DNA of 64,000 nucleotides from Larimichthys crocea (lineage: Eukaryota > Chordata > Actinopteri > Sciaenidae): positions 1,230,344 to 1,294,343 of the forward strand of contig NC_040033.1 of NCBI RefSeq assembly GCF_000972845.2. The letters run 5' to 3'. Position numbers and translations under genes: made by a program. How positions within the stretch are numbered: the first letter of the stretch is position 1; the number at the start of each line of letters is the position of its first letter. Below are positions 49,323-62,058 of this stretch, in pieces. A model generated the notes under the pieces. The model was not told the origin of the DNA. It did no database searches and was given only the letters and a program-made list of their open reading frames with translations.

Positions 49323-52300
49323 TCTTATTTTGAAACACAGTTTCATACAATTAATTCATACATCTAACCTTAGGTGTAATTAACGCCAAAACGTGTTGTA
49401 GTTAGACATTCAGAGAGACACCAGCCTGTGAGAAAAGTACTCCTCGCTGCAGGTAATCAACAGTTGGATGTGTTTTTGGACACCTTGTTGGGAAAGGTGT
49501 TTCCTGCAAAAGTTCAAGACAGTTAAGCGTGGAAGCTAAAATGACCTTTAAACAGTGTGAAGCAGCGCTGTTCTTTCGGACTGCTGCTCGACTCTCCACC
49601 TTTTTTGTTGCTTTGTTATTCTGGTAAAAACCTTCACGTATTGTTGCCTTCATTCTCCACGTGTCCTGTCTCCTAAAGGCTGATTCCCGTCTCTCAACAC
49701 TCACTTCACACTAATTGCAATCAGTCGTTTTGTTGCTGTTGGTGTCAGTGCAGAATCACGAGACTTTAAATGTGGTTTGTTCTTTTCTCCCTCGCCTGGA
49801 GGTTTGTAGCCTAATCTTTTCAATCCAACAAAATGTTTTAAATTCAATTAGAAATCCTTAATCCAGACACATGCCGCTCTTTAGTCTTGCTGGATTATAT
49901 GTATATTACTTTAGAATCAGTATTTTGTGCCGCATGACGAAGGTATCCTGGAAAGATGCTTCATAGATACTTAATTATACATTTTTCTCATCAAATTTTA
50001 TTCTCAATCACAATGTTGGCTTCCTACAATGATGGAAATCAAATAATCCAGGTCACAACAAACCCAAATCACTTATTTAATCCATGTCCAATGTCAACAG
50101 CTTTTACCAAAACATCCAAATGCAGTCCCCCAGGCATTTCTTCATGCTGGCAAAAAAGAAAGAGCCTAAGGAAGGTGCAGCATTGAGACATAACTTAGCT
50201 CTATGTGGAGCAAGAGACGTGTTATTCCCTCTGAGACCTCTTCAACAGGGACACTTTCATTTCATACCTATAGTGTTTGCTCAGGAGAAAATAGTATTGA
50301 CTCAGTCCCAGCGGATAGTAAAAAAAAAAAAAAGTCTTCTAATATTGATATCATCAATTTTCAGAATTGTTCCATTACTGGTATCCAGGATGGTAAATCA
50401 GCTGTGGTAAGCAAACATTATTGACATGTTTTTTATTGCAAATATGCTTATCATGCATATTAGTCAATAAATAAATTATGAATGCAGTTTGTTGTTTTTA
50501 TGCTGTGTAAGAAAGAAAATAAGATTTTTTTATTTCCCTCAAAGGCCGCTGTGGAAAAGCCACGATTGATTTAAATATTATGTATATTTACACTCTAAGT
50601 GTTATCACATGTGACCTTCTCGAAACTCTGCTGAGCTATTTTCACATCCGTTTTTGGTTTAATCTATCTTTTCAGGTCGTTTCGGTACAGTACAGGCCAC
50701 AGTGAAAGAGCTGAAGGTTAACATTATTTTAATATGTGCTCAGTTTAGTCCGAGGTCCAAGGAGAAGTGACTGCTTTCAGTGCATTAACAGTCATCCTAA
50801 TGCAGTCGTAAAAAACCTCACATTCTAGGGGTCATTTACTCTTACTGCTTTTCTTTTCTCGCCCTGTATGAACCGCAGAATTCAGGTCTCTTGAAAGAGG
50901 ACAAAGATTCCCGTTCTCAGGTGTCTCCGTGCTATTGTTCACCTGCCAAAGGTAACCAGACTTCAAGGAGCAAACAATCCAGAGTCGGGATAAACATGCT
51001 TGCTCCAAAAATGCCTTAAAATTATAAAACAAAATCAATTCTGAGTGTATATTACTGACTCCCATACAAGCCCCACTATAGCCCCGAATCGAGTGTGTCT
51101 GTGAATAATGAACTCTGTATAGCAGCTTGGGCAACCGATGAAAGCCGCATTTAATCAATTATCAAATAATGAAACAGTTTTTCGGCGAAGAGACGAATCT
51201 TTTAAAGATAGATCACTGCTTTGAGATGAAGTCTAAATGCTCAGGACCCGTATGCATTTAAAAGTAGGTCAGACAACATTCACCTGGAATATTTAGGGAC
51301 GCTACTTTTTTATGTTTTTCTTAGTGTCCCGCTTTGTCACTCCTGTGCCGTTTTGCAGCACAAGAGTCACTGCAAGTGTTGTCAAAGGAATTAAAAAAGT
51401 CTCTCATGGTTTTTTCCAAATTATATGAAAGGGAAATTATAGTGGTGGCTGATGGCAAAAGCTGCTAGCTGTTTTCTCAAATGCCTGAGGTAAATTTAAT
51501 TTGAATTTCTAATCGTTTAAAAGTGCCTCTTCATTCAGATGGAGTGAAAATAAGCTGGGCAAGAACTTTTCCACACAGCTGGTTGCTTCATAGGGTTTAT
51601 TCTTGACATTAAATGCATAATGTCTGACCACAACTAGTCATTTAGTGAGTAATAGCCTGCATCATAGACACAGGTATACGTTTTCATTGTAGAAATGTTG
51701 CCTCAGGAGGCCCATTTATTGAAATCTTCATGCATCCAGGCCACCAAGTACTCACCATGCAACCTGTTCCTGTTTTACCCGACCTGAAGTTTAAAATCTA
51801 TTCAAAGATAGATTTATATTTTCGTGTGAGTTGCACCTCAGCGCCCTGACGAGGGCGGAGGAATCACACCCACAGATCAAACCTGTGTCGTGTAAGATCA
51901 CACTTCACAAGCACAGTTCAAGTTCACACATTAAGGAGCAGGAACTCTGCGGTCGAGTGCTCCCCGCTCTTTACCCTCCGTTAATGATTCAATGTGATCG
52001 CTTAAAGCACATGGAGTCACTGCTTTCCACTGTTCTCTATGCACCCTCTCTCTTTTTTCAGCGATGCACTTCACTGAAACTTCAGTTCTGCTCGGTATTC
52101 CTTGCCCCGCCTCGAGGGTTTTTCAGATAAACAGTAATGTATGTCTCCGTCTTTTTTTAAGGTGGTGGCGTGGTCACGTCACAGAGACTGACTCAAGTTT
52201 CAGAACGGTGTTGCACAGAAACATTTTTTTTGTACTATAATAGGAAAAACATTAATATGGCTGCGATATATAACTTATGTTTTCACCTCACAGTGATTTC

Positions 52301-52879
52301 CTTCCCTTGATAATTCATAAAACATACACCCGAGGCTGATGAGAAGCTAAAATGTTCAGTAAATAACCCATTTTTTTAATTAAATGTTGACGTGTCACTC
52401 TTGAATACAAGTCAGCAGGGAGCGAGCCCCTGATTGGACCTCTAAGTATTTTATTAAAATAATAAACCTCCAGGGACAAACCTGTTCTGAAGTCTTTCAG
52501 GTTTTAATTATGTATGCACTCTAACGAGACCCTGTGATTAAGTTTATGGTAAGGTTCTGCTACCTTAGGTCAAGGACTGGTCCAACCGTACACAAATGTC
52601 CTTATTATTCATATCGGAAAAGTAGGACAAAGTGGAGCTGGTATCAATAATTGAAACATTTAAAAACTCATAATTTGACGTATTGTTTTCAGCCGTTGCG
52701 TGTGTTCCAAAGAAATAAAGGCTTGTACAAAGAAACATTGCTACAGTTGCAGAGATAAAGGGTTTGTCCTGTTGCAGTTCTATACAGTAGACTTCTCTGC
52801 TGGAGATCTAATTTCAGTAATTAGAGCTATAAAGGAAGTGGAATCTCATCACAGTTTGAAGATCAGATCAGACACATCT
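49323..52879. other. Non-coding stretch
   Basis: No gene recognised. An A-run lies at about 50320-50333. Frames of about 100-108 codons (49402-49704 minus, 50084-50410 plus, 50832-51158 minus, 51831-52130 plus) have no recognisable domain and no flanking gene structure. Confidence 0.48.
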
Positions 52880-53420
52880 GAGGCTGCTTTAGATCTTCTA
52901 TTGAGCTTCTTTAGACAAAGAGAGTCGGGTAATTAAGTCTGGGAACCCCAATGGCTTTGGCTGATTCACTGTTATTAGCTACCCCTGCAAGAGGCCGACG
53001 TCTGGAATGATAAGTCTGCCCTGATTATTTAGCCATATTTCAAACCTTCAGAAAGAAAATTAACCAGAGGGCAGCACGCGTCATAATGCATCAGCTTTTA
53101 TTTGCATTATTAGTCGCGCCCGGTGGCTCAGCAGTATTTCATGGCATCCTTGCATACATTGTACAGTAAAGGCTGCTAGATCAATAACCACAGGATGCAA
53201 AGGGTGTGTGATTTGTATGTATTGTGAATGCTACCATATTTAAGAGATGAGAAAGGGGGATTTATTTCAAAGTCGAGTTGCCAGAGAATCCTTTCTGCAT
53301 CCTAATAGCGGAATGACTCGCTCCGGCTTTCCGAGCACAGCTCTTTCTCCTCTCATCCCCCTGCAAATATATTACTGCAGCACGTTCAAGTTTTCAGACA
53401 TTCATAATTGAGTAGCATAT
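52880..53420. promoter_or_regulatory. Candidate conserved non-coding element with POU and homeodomain-type sites
   Basis: Contains TAATTA (52930-52935), the octamer ATTTGCAT (53100-53107), ATAATGCAT and several ATTATTAG/GATTATTTAG motifs in DNA free of simple repeats. POU octamer and homeodomain cores together are common in neural enhancers. This is motif-based inference; alignment to another fish or tetrapod genome is needed to support it. Confidence 0.3.
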
Positions 53421-53756
53421 GATGAATAGCACGGGGGGGTGTTCCATTTTAGGCTGACTGGAAAACAGTGGCAGGATCTGCATTGAGCCAATGCCTTTCT
53501 TCCGAGCTATCAAGCTCCATATATCTCAATACAGAAGACAATTCGCCACCGTCTCTGCTTGAGAGGGAACACGAATTCATAGTAACAGAGCTTTTACCAT
53601 TTGTACTTTAGTGTCACATGGATGCTGAATAATTTCTGATATGACTTGGCCACTTATTTGTTTGTGTGAATACAATGTTTTCTTATTTTGGGGATTAAGT
53701 AAATAAGATTTAATTACAATAGTTATGCAGTTGTGAATAATAACTAAAATATCTAG
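53421..53756. other. Non-coding stretch, nothing recognised
   Basis: Short AT-rich segment before the LINE fragment; no motif of note. Confidence 0.45.
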
Positions 53757-54002
53757 TCGAGATGCGTCTCGTTTCTGACCTGGGCCTTTTTAAATCCAAG
53801 CTAAAAACCCACTTATTTAGAATGGCTTTTAACACCCAGTAGTATGATGACACTTTTATCATTTCTTATTCGATTTTGTTGCATTTTATTGTTTTTATTT
53901 TGTTTGTTTTTTACCTATTGTTCTCGTTATTTATTATCTACTGTAAAGCACTTTGGTACACCGAAAGGACTGTTGTAATAAAGTACATTTACATTTACAT
54001 TT
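53757..54002 (+). mobile_element. LINE 3' end (Rex1/L2-like), C-terminal peptide plus 3' tail
   Basis: An in-frame segment at 53768-53842 ends with the peptide FKSKLKTHLFRMAF followed by NTQ and a stop. It resembles the C-terminus of fish LINE reverse-transcriptase polyproteins, where a SFKSRLKTHLF-type motif precedes the stop. An AT-rich 3' untranslated part follows, with CTGTAAAGCACTTTGGTACA near 53940 and AATAAAG at 53978-53984. It finishes in three tandem ACATTT units (53985-54002), the short tandem tail usual for this group. The 5' part is missing, as in most LINE insertions. The exact clade (Rex1/Babar or L2) is uncertain. Confidence 0.7.
53985..54002. repeat. (ACATTT)3 tail of LINE fragment
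   Basis: Three perfect hexamer copies terminate the LINE 3' end. Confidence 0.9.
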
Positions 54003-57000
54003 AGGATGCGATTTAACCAAGCTGCAATCTCAGTCGCTGTGATGTGAAGCCAATGGGGAGGTGCCACAAACTGCAGTTCCTCTAACGTCCACTTGAGGCT
54101 GGCTCCAGAAGTGAGTCAGCCTCTATAAGTCCCCATGTTCAAATGCTTCACAGCAGAAATAAACATGTTTACAGCCTGGTACAATAATTAGTTTTGGTTT
54201 TTATACCTACACTTGACAAACATTGTGTAATCAGTACTCTATGTAAGAGGATAGGTTAGATCCATCTGCTTTAACCAGCAGCCACGATTTAACTGAGCCA
54301 AGACCTTTGACACCTTTTGACTGTGACATTTTTCCAAAGGTGTGTTAATTAAAGTGTTATGTAAGTGTTTTTTTTTCCATTATCCACAACAAGGGGTGCT
54401 TACATGGACCCGTTTCATCTCCCATTCCGGCATCCTCAAGATTGACATGTTGGCAAATAACTGTAATTTGTATTCACGCACCAGAGGAGCACGAGTAATG
54501 TCTTTGAAACAACAAAACTGATGTTTAGGGAATTGCATCAGTCACATTTTAGCTGTGAGCGATGAATTATTAGCCAATATTTTGATGATTCAAACTTGGT
54601 ATTTACACAGTGTCAGTTTTTAAAAGCGGGGCACCTTTCAGGTGTTCCATGAGCAATATCCAATGAAAGTGTTTTCCTTGAAATTTCAAGCTTTTAACCG
54701 CCTTAGGATATGAAACATGAAAATACTGATACTACGCTCCCAAGAAACCTGCAATTTGTCCACACTCGTGACATTTGCTCAGGTAATGAGAAAAATAGCA
54801 TATCTTGTTTTTCTTTTTTTTCTTTTAAAGCACTCGAGGCCAAAAATTCAAAGTGTTACGTGCACAATTCTGACACCCAGGTATTTAGTATGGCCAATTT
54901 ATAGCAAACTATTGATTTATCATCAGTCTTGCAGCTCTTGCCTTGGGTGAGCCATAATAGCCCTATTGATGCATCCCCCTCGATCCACCAGAGATTAAAT
55001 GAGAGGCTATTTTATATGGTTTTGTTCCTCGTGCTCATAAAGTCTTCTTATGCCCTGTCAGGTGACAGTTTAGTCTTTTGAACACGAGTGCCTCTAAAGT
55101 TTAACCAGGGATTTATTGGCGAGTGATCATAAGATGGACGCATAAATAAAAGCATTGACGGATACATCACCCACCCCAAGGTCAAACACAATCCACCACT
55201 TCTCAGCACAAGTGTTTATTAGGGAGGGCACTCACTTGATTAAAAAATGATTTAGGTTTGGATCCGAGAGGAGAGACATTTAGCCCGGTTCATTATTTCT
55301 ATACAACATAATGGGAGGTATTAAAACATTAAGGTCCTATAGGAGGTGAATGCATTTGTTATGACTTGCTTGCGTTGCTGTGGTGACATGAATTAACTTC
55401 ATAGCTTGAATCCTCATGCTGAAGTTTGCATTGATTACATAAATCTCTTCAGGGGGTCGGCGTCTTGAAAAACACGGCATGTCAAAGTACACTTTTCTGC
55501 GTGTGGATGAATATTCCACAACAAGATGAGACGTTTCATACAGATGTCTACTGAAGTGGAGAGAGGTGTTTGTGAGACGTAGGCATGCCATCTTTCATTT
55601 ATCTCCAACACGTCGACAAGTCAACAAATATCTTTTTTAAAATTAAATCAACAGAAGCCTTTTCTGTCAGCGCACTGACGCTTGATAGACGAACGAGTTT
55701 AAAGTTTCTGGAGGTCCAAGAACGGAGTTTATAATTTCGAGCATGTGGTTTGTTCAACAAGGCCTCCTTAAACGCAGAAGGATTTCACAGTGGAAGACGA
55801 GAGAAAGAAACGCTGAGGGTGCTTTGATGATCGCTAGTTGGAAATCCATTACTTTAGCTCGCTGGAGACGAGAAGATCCAGCAGTGTAAATGAACATCAA
55901 AGGTACATCAGCTAATGGGGAAAGGTCTACTAACCCCATCCCCACAGAAAGTTAAAATTACTGTACCGATAACTATTAATTATTCTACAAGAGTCAGGAA
56001 CAAGGCTGGAAGCTGATGTTAAAATTCAGCAAATTTAATGTTTCTATTCTTTTGAATAATTCAGCTTTGGCCTGTTTTTTAAAATTATCTTTCCAGGAAA
56101 CCGAGCACATACTTTGGCATTGGATGTAGATAATATGTAGTTTAGAAATACACGTGGAGCAGATACATCACCAAGGAATTAAAAAATTAGGATAGTCTCC
56201 TTGTCTTTTAGGATCCAATATGTGAGCACATATTTAAGCATATATTACAATTTGATTATCATAACGAGGCCGTGGATACTTGGTGCATAGTGCTAATTTA
56301 ATGAAACCTTTCCAAGTTTCTTTGCAATATTCAAGATATTAGCTCTGAGGGAAATGTAAATGATAAAAGCATTAACATAGCTCATTTTATGGTATTTCTC
56401 TGTGACAGTGCCGTAACAGGATCACATTTCCAGATAAGATTATCAGCGTGAAGCAGTCGATGTACCGACATGTTGCTGCTTTATTTTCTACTTGTTCCGG
56501 TGGGGGGAACAAAAACAAAATCCAAACTATCCCTTTAAGGGTTTCGACTCTTCAGTTTGTGTTCGGAGAATTTCTGTTTTGCCTCCACTTGCACCTGCAG
56601 CTATGTCTTTTTTAAATCATCACAATGATTCGGTTGGAACACAGCGTGTTGCTCAAGGACACAGAATATCGAAAGCAGAGATTTTTTCACACTGACAAAA
56701 AATAAAAATAAAAAAGCCATTTGTTGACTTTACAATTTCCTCTTCCTTCCAATTAAAGAGTTTGCTTTTTTTCTTTCTTAGTCAACAAAAGCTGAGAACA
56801 TATTCTGATACAACTGCAGCACATTCGAGGGCAGAGGGTGTATTTGGTGTCGAGAAAACATGAGCAGAGTTTTACATTTTGGTTTTTCTGAGACTTTCAA
56901 TGGAACAATACACGTTCATGCTGCTGTTTCAGAAGTATATCCCAAAAATGCACAAGAAGTCATTCATGTTCAGTATAAAAGAAGATAATCTCGAGTGATT

Positions 57001-57059
57001 TCATTTTTTTTTCTCTTTTACTAGCAGCAGCAGCAGCAATCCATGATGAGGCAATTTTC
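54003..57059. other. Non-coding stretch
   Basis: No gene recognised. (AGC)5 is at 57023-57037. The complex block at 54920-55180 may be regulatory (it contains AGATTAAATGAGAGGC and a CAGGTGACAG-type E-box near 55060). Open frames are all short and without features. Confidence 0.48.
57023..57037. repeat. (AGC)5 trinucleotide repeat
   Basis: Five AGC units between T-rich and unique DNA. Confidence 0.92.
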
Positions 57060-58060
57060 TTCTTGTGCAATCACCATCCGAGCTAATCAAGACACATGAG
57101 CCGCGGCATCCTTTTGGAATTCCCCTTTTCTTTCCATTTCAGGGCTGTGATTGGTTCAGTAAACGTGATGATGGATACATTTCCCACAAGACAAGACCTT
57201 TAATTAACTGTCTTTTGTCATTAACGGGAGCAGCCAAAAAAAATGAGGACAACCCGAAACTATAGCCTGCATTAGCCGCTCCAATGAAACACCCGTACAA
57301 TAGTGAATGTAAAAACAAAATGAGAGCCGAGCGTGCTGATGTCATGCATATTAGACCATCCAGCACCATCCTGTCCTCTCTTTTCACTCAGAACTAATGA
57401 GTTACCCTTGGAAGTAATTGTCATATCAGTCTCATTAACACTGAGGCTATTTCTTTCAAGTGCTTTTGCCCTCTGAACTGTTTTGGTGTTCTAGCACCGC
57501 TGGGGCGGAACATATTATTTTAATAACAATATTAGTGTTAACCTGCGAGATGCTAATTTGCTTTATATTTGAAATGTTATTGGTGCTGCAGTAAATATGC
57601 CTCAACTGGTCCGAGAGCACAAAGAGAAGCCTCGATTTAAATTCCATCTGAGCCATTACCTAAGCACAGTGTTATTCCACCAAACACAAGATCACCTGCG
57701 GTTCCAACACAGCACACCTTGGCTACAGTCTCCACCACTACAACAGCCATGTCACACCCCTTTAAATTGCTAATGAAGGCAAACAGGAGAGAGGGAGAGG
57801 GGGGGTGTGGGCGAAAAGGATGAAATCATGTTCCGGTTGTTACGTGTCAGCGTGAGCATCTTCCCGGGTCTGACAGATCGGCCAATTAACCTTATTTACC
57901 GCGTCTCCCCTCATCCTCTAACGAGCTCCACTGGGCTTCTCTCTAATAACGAGCTGCTGAGATTGGGGACCATCGGTGTGTTGGTTCCAATTGTGTTCGC
58001 CCTGCAATTATTAAGGTGACAACATAGCAGCTCGTGTACTCCTGTGCTGCACCGAGCACG
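57060..58060. promoter_or_regulatory. Candidate conserved non-coding segment
   Basis: About 1 kb of complex sequence with few simple repeats (apart from GAGAGGGAGAGGGGGGG near 57787-57805). Homeodomain-type TAATTA is at 57201-57206, with CAATTAACC near 57885 and CTCATTAACACT near 57431. It has the look of an enhancer cluster. Inference only. Confidence 0.22.
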
Positions 58061-59955
58061 AATGTTCATGCCGCTGGTTATGTTTTTTTTTTCGTGATTG
58101 CTAAGCCTCATATGGAGTAGCTTAGACTTCAATTAGTGCAGTATTTATTTGCTCTATTGTCAAATGATTTCGGTTCACAGGGACTATATTAATACAGATA
58201 TAATGGGATTGTCTGACCTATACAAATAAAACGTAATGGGAGGTTTTACATGGTGTTTACAAGCTTAAATAAGCAAGTGGGGAAACTGCTATTCAGCCTC
58301 CTGTTTAATTGGCACCGATGTTGCATTGAATTGCAAAGGGGACAGATACCAAGGTACAATGTTTGTTAGATGGTCAATACAATAAGAACCAACTATTAAA
58401 CTAATTAAAAAATAATTCTTAACTACAGCCTTCTGCTGTATTAGCCAATATAATGTAGTAACGCCAGTAAAACTTATCTCTGGATGTTTTTGTGTGATAA
58501 ATATGTTGAGACACCAATGTAGATTTCACTCATAGAGTTTCCCGTTGACACAGCAAGTCAAAAGCATGCTGCATTTCAATTACCAATTTAAATGCACAGA
58601 GTTGTGTCAAGTCGTGCCCCAGATGGACCGTCTCTGCAGCCGGGTTGCACTTTGACCTCGACTTCCTCCCAAGCAGATTGCGGTGACGTCAGACGAGCTT
58701 GTTTGGATTGAAAAAGCTGCACGTCTGTGTCTGTTTGACCCAGGATAGGGTGAACCGGATTCACACGAAATCCGCCAACGTGGCACATTCCAGCAGGGTT
58801 ATATGGGAGCTGTGGCATATGTGTGTATTTGTGCTTTAGAAAATAGCGTTTTATTTCTCTGACTCTCTGTTAGGACGCACCTTCAAATGAGACGGACATG
58901 AGACTGACATGCTGAAGCTCAAAAGCAACATCAAGGCTGAAGCCAACTGAAAGTTTAGACTAGAAAAAACTTGATCTGAAAGTGAAATGACGCCACGATC
59001 ACTCAGCATAGAGAACTCGTGTTGCTCATAGCGAACGTCTTTCTTCCTTTCTTTAAAGTTCCCGTACGCTTCATCCCTGCTCTGTCCGTGACAGCATTTT
59101 CTTTTTTCTTTTGCTTTTATATGACAAAAGTTTCGCCAAAGGAAAAAAAAAAACAAAAAAACAACTTTGCTGCGGTCATTTGTGATTCATCTATTCAAGC
59201 AAGCCTGCCTTTTGGAGCAGATATACTCTCCGCTCCATGACCTTCACTTGGACAAGCATTGGTTTCAGGGCTGTGATTTTCAGGTCCCCACCGTGTTTGG
59301 TGTGGATGCCTGTGGAGACTCTAATACAACCCATAGAGCAGAGCTTTAATATGGTACCCTGAGCAGGTGCTAAGAATCCTCTTCTATTCAACCTTCAGCC
59401 CTGGAGAGGCACTTGAACAATCTTCAAGTTGCCGTTTTATGAAGCACAGGTATCTGTAAAACTCCAGGCAGGGGAGGGAGATCCCTGACTAAAATAAGAG
59501 GCCTGTGTTTGTGTGTGTGTGGTGCATGAATGCATTATTTGTCTTCGTACCTTCAGTCCTATTTATTGCCCTAAATGCCTCTCGGGTCTTTTTACTCACG
59601 TATAAACAGTCGTTTACAAAGTCAATATGCCCAGTTAATGCTCAGTCACAATAGCTAATACGCGGCAGTGATCCATGCCGAGCGACGTGCTTGAGGATCT
59701 TGTAATGGTCTCATGTCAGGTTTCTGTTTTTATGTCTCTGTAAGTGCTGTCACTGCAGCGAGGCGACTGTGCTGCTGCAGCAAAGCTGTCACAAAATGTG
59801 ATTCAGGGAAAAAAGAAAAGGTTTATGTGTTTACCTCATGTCCTCTGCACATTCATCCGACTCATGTGGTTGGGATATGTTCTTTTATAAAGATCTGGAT
59901 CTGTCAGTGTGTGTTTGTGTGCATCCTGCTCCTCAGATTGTAATTTAAGCAAATG
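58061..59955. other. Non-coding stretch
   Basis: No gene recognised. T-run at about 58084-58092, A-rich tract at about 59141-59160, short GT run at 59509-59521. The 101-codon minus frame at 58851-59156 overlaps the A-rich tract and is not credible. Confidence 0.48.
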
Positions 59956-60100
59956 TGAAACAATTATTCTGTTACTCAATGAGTCGACAGAAAATTATTC
60001 AGCAGTTATTTCAATAGAGTAATTATTTAGACCCTTTTTTAAAGCAAACAATGCCAAACTCACTATTTCCGGTCCCTCAAATTTAAATATTTGGTGCATT
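59956..60100 (-). mobile_element. Degraded copy of the GCTGCAACTAACGATTA-type element
   Basis: On the plus strand AGTCGACAGAAAATTATTCA, then GCAGTTATTTCAATAGAGTA, TTTTTTAAAGCAAACAATGC and CGGTCCCTCAAATTTAAATA follow the order I associate with the reverse strand of the element family at 49101. No inverted termini survive. It lies about 80 bp before the CpG-dense block. Confidence 0.45.
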
Positions 60101-60179
60101 ACAGAAGTATTTTGCCCACCAAACTTTGTTAACTTGCCCTGGTTTGGTCAGGCTGTTTTTTATTTTGAAAATCAACCTC

Positions 60180-60325
60180 ATTCTCTGTGCCGTCGTGCTC
60201 CGTTTCTGTTCCTTTGTCCGGCTTCCGGCCAGCTCGACCCGCTGCTCGGTGCCGCTCGGTGCGGCGTCTCCAGGGAGCGAGGGCGGAGAGCCGCTTCTGG
60301 GACGCCCCTGAACGCGCTCGGCTCT
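60180..60325. promoter_or_regulatory. CpG-dense block, candidate small CpG island
   Basis: I count about 19 CpG dinucleotides in roughly 145 bp, against very few in flanking DNA, with GGTGCCGCTCGGTGCGGCGT and GCGAGGGCGGAGAGCCGC as examples. Open frames exist on both strands (up to 99 codons), as expected when stop codons are scarce. It may be a promoter-type island, part of an unrecognised GC-rich transposon (elements A-C show that such cores exist here), or a captured GC-rich segment. It is not a copy of the A/B/C core by eye. Confidence 0.35.
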
Positions 60326-60330
60326 TCTGC

Positions 60331-61859
60331 TGGAAACACAAAGCAGGGATTCACTAGAAAAAAAGAGCAAAAGCACTCGAGTTCATGGAAAATTGCACAC
60401 TTCACTTTCTGGTTAATAGTAATATATCTTTAGACCTTGACAGAGAGAGTGCACTATAATCCTGGAAGCTCACGTCTTTTTAAAAAAAACAAACAACAAG
60501 AAAGCAGCAGCCGAACAAAGCGGCGGCTCACAGGCATCAGAGAAAATGTAGCATGTCATCTTCTCTAATGCAGCAGCAGCCATCTGATAATCAAGCTGGC
60601 AAGCTGCACTCACTTTTATTTGAACTGTGAAAGTTGATGAATCAGACTTGGCTGCACACACTTATGACCCCCCCTCACACCCTCCACCTCCCTCTCTGTG
60701 TCTGTTGCCTGGCCAAGATTTGTGCGCCTCATTCCATCCTATTAGGGCGCAGTGCCCTCCAATATGCTCCCCTTCAAAATGTGCGTACAGTGGGATCAAT
60801 CGTGTCCATTTGAACGAGTGAAAATATGCTCGAGAAGTGGCTCAACAATCGCTTTCCTAATTTGTTTTCCTTCGAGAGTGATTCATGAATTAATTGTAGC
60901 AGTCGTCAACTTGTTAGTCAAACTACAGTTGGAGTACTACAGTAGTCGTCCCAGCTGTAGTAACTCTTAGTACCATATGGGTATTTTCTCAGCTTGTATA
61001 CACGACACTGAATAATGATCCAAGGGGAAGCGTCCGCCGAGGAAAAATTGCTGCACATCTTAAGAGCTGTAAATTAATTAGGAAATGTATCCGGCGCTGA
61101 ATCGCTTGACTACGTTTCAAAAAAAGGAGATATTTATGCTCCTTCCATCCAAATTCAATAAACTCTGCGAGTGTTTGGGAATCTCAAGGCTTCCGGGGGG
61201 CCTAAGAGACTTAGACCATCCTTGGAAGGTATAAGAGCAATCATGAAACCTGTCCAAGCTCGCAGTTCCTATGTGCATACCGCATTTAAGACCGCAGCGG
61301 TTTCTCAGCTCAGTGAAGCACGTTTATTGTGGCCGAGTTGGGAAATATGACTTATTATTTTTAGACTTCCCTTTAGTGGATTCCATTGCATACATGATGG
61401 ACACAGGTTCTTGCCAAAAACCTGCATGAAATTGCATCATATTGAGAACTGTTCTAAAACATTGAATAACATACAATGTCCATAATTTGTTGGATAAATC
61501 AAAATACACAAACATGCACTCGCATTCATTTCAGCTGTGACAGCATGAACTCCAGTACAGCACTTCAGTATGTCTCCAGTTTCTTATTATACCAGTGTCA
61601 TGCTCGATACATCAGTGGCCGGTCGTACCATGCTGGTACTGCCTTTTCTTTTCATTGCACTGGCTGTCGGCTCGTAAAAGAGAATAGCACAATGAGCAAA
61701 GCAACACATGCCAAACACTTCACAGGGCTCAGAGTTCTGATTACAGTACTTTGCATCATGCAATGATACTACGACATTACACGTTATTGTTGGATCTTGT
61801 GTCTAATTAGCTCTCCTGCTCGCTCCTTTCGCGGAATTGTGTTTTTGTGTCAATTACAG
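60331..61859. other. Non-coding stretch with possible regulatory sequence
   Basis: No gene recognised. The blocks 60830-60930 (with ATTCATGAATTAATTG) and 61040-61330 are complex and AT-balanced. An A-run lies at about 60483-60488. Confidence 0.42.
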
Positions 61860-62058
61860 GCTATCGTAGCTCAAGGCGGGCTGGCTTAGAGCGAGCTGGT
61901 GAAGACGCTTTGTGCTGCTGTTACTGGGTCAACAGATATTCCAGATTACTGGATCTCTTGAACTCCCTTCAGCAACTGACACAGAAATGTCAATGTTATG
62001 AAGAAAGACAAAGATACCTGTTGGACTTTCCCAGTCAAAATATTTAGAGACACTACAG
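61860..62058 (+). other. Candidate exon (open segment between splice-like sites)
   Basis: A T-rich stretch ending GTCAATTACAG (AG at 61858-61859) precedes, and CTACAG|GTAACTTC (exon end 62058) follows. Within it one frame is open from the acceptor to a TAG at 62045-62047. It encodes about 61 residues, including LLDLLNSLQQLTQKCQCYEE, which has weak heptad character, and a CCCYW stretch. I do not recognise the protein. The stop 11 bases before the donor argues against an internal coding exon, so it could be a terminal coding exon with a spliced 3' untranslated region, a lncRNA exon, or chance. Confidence 0.2.
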
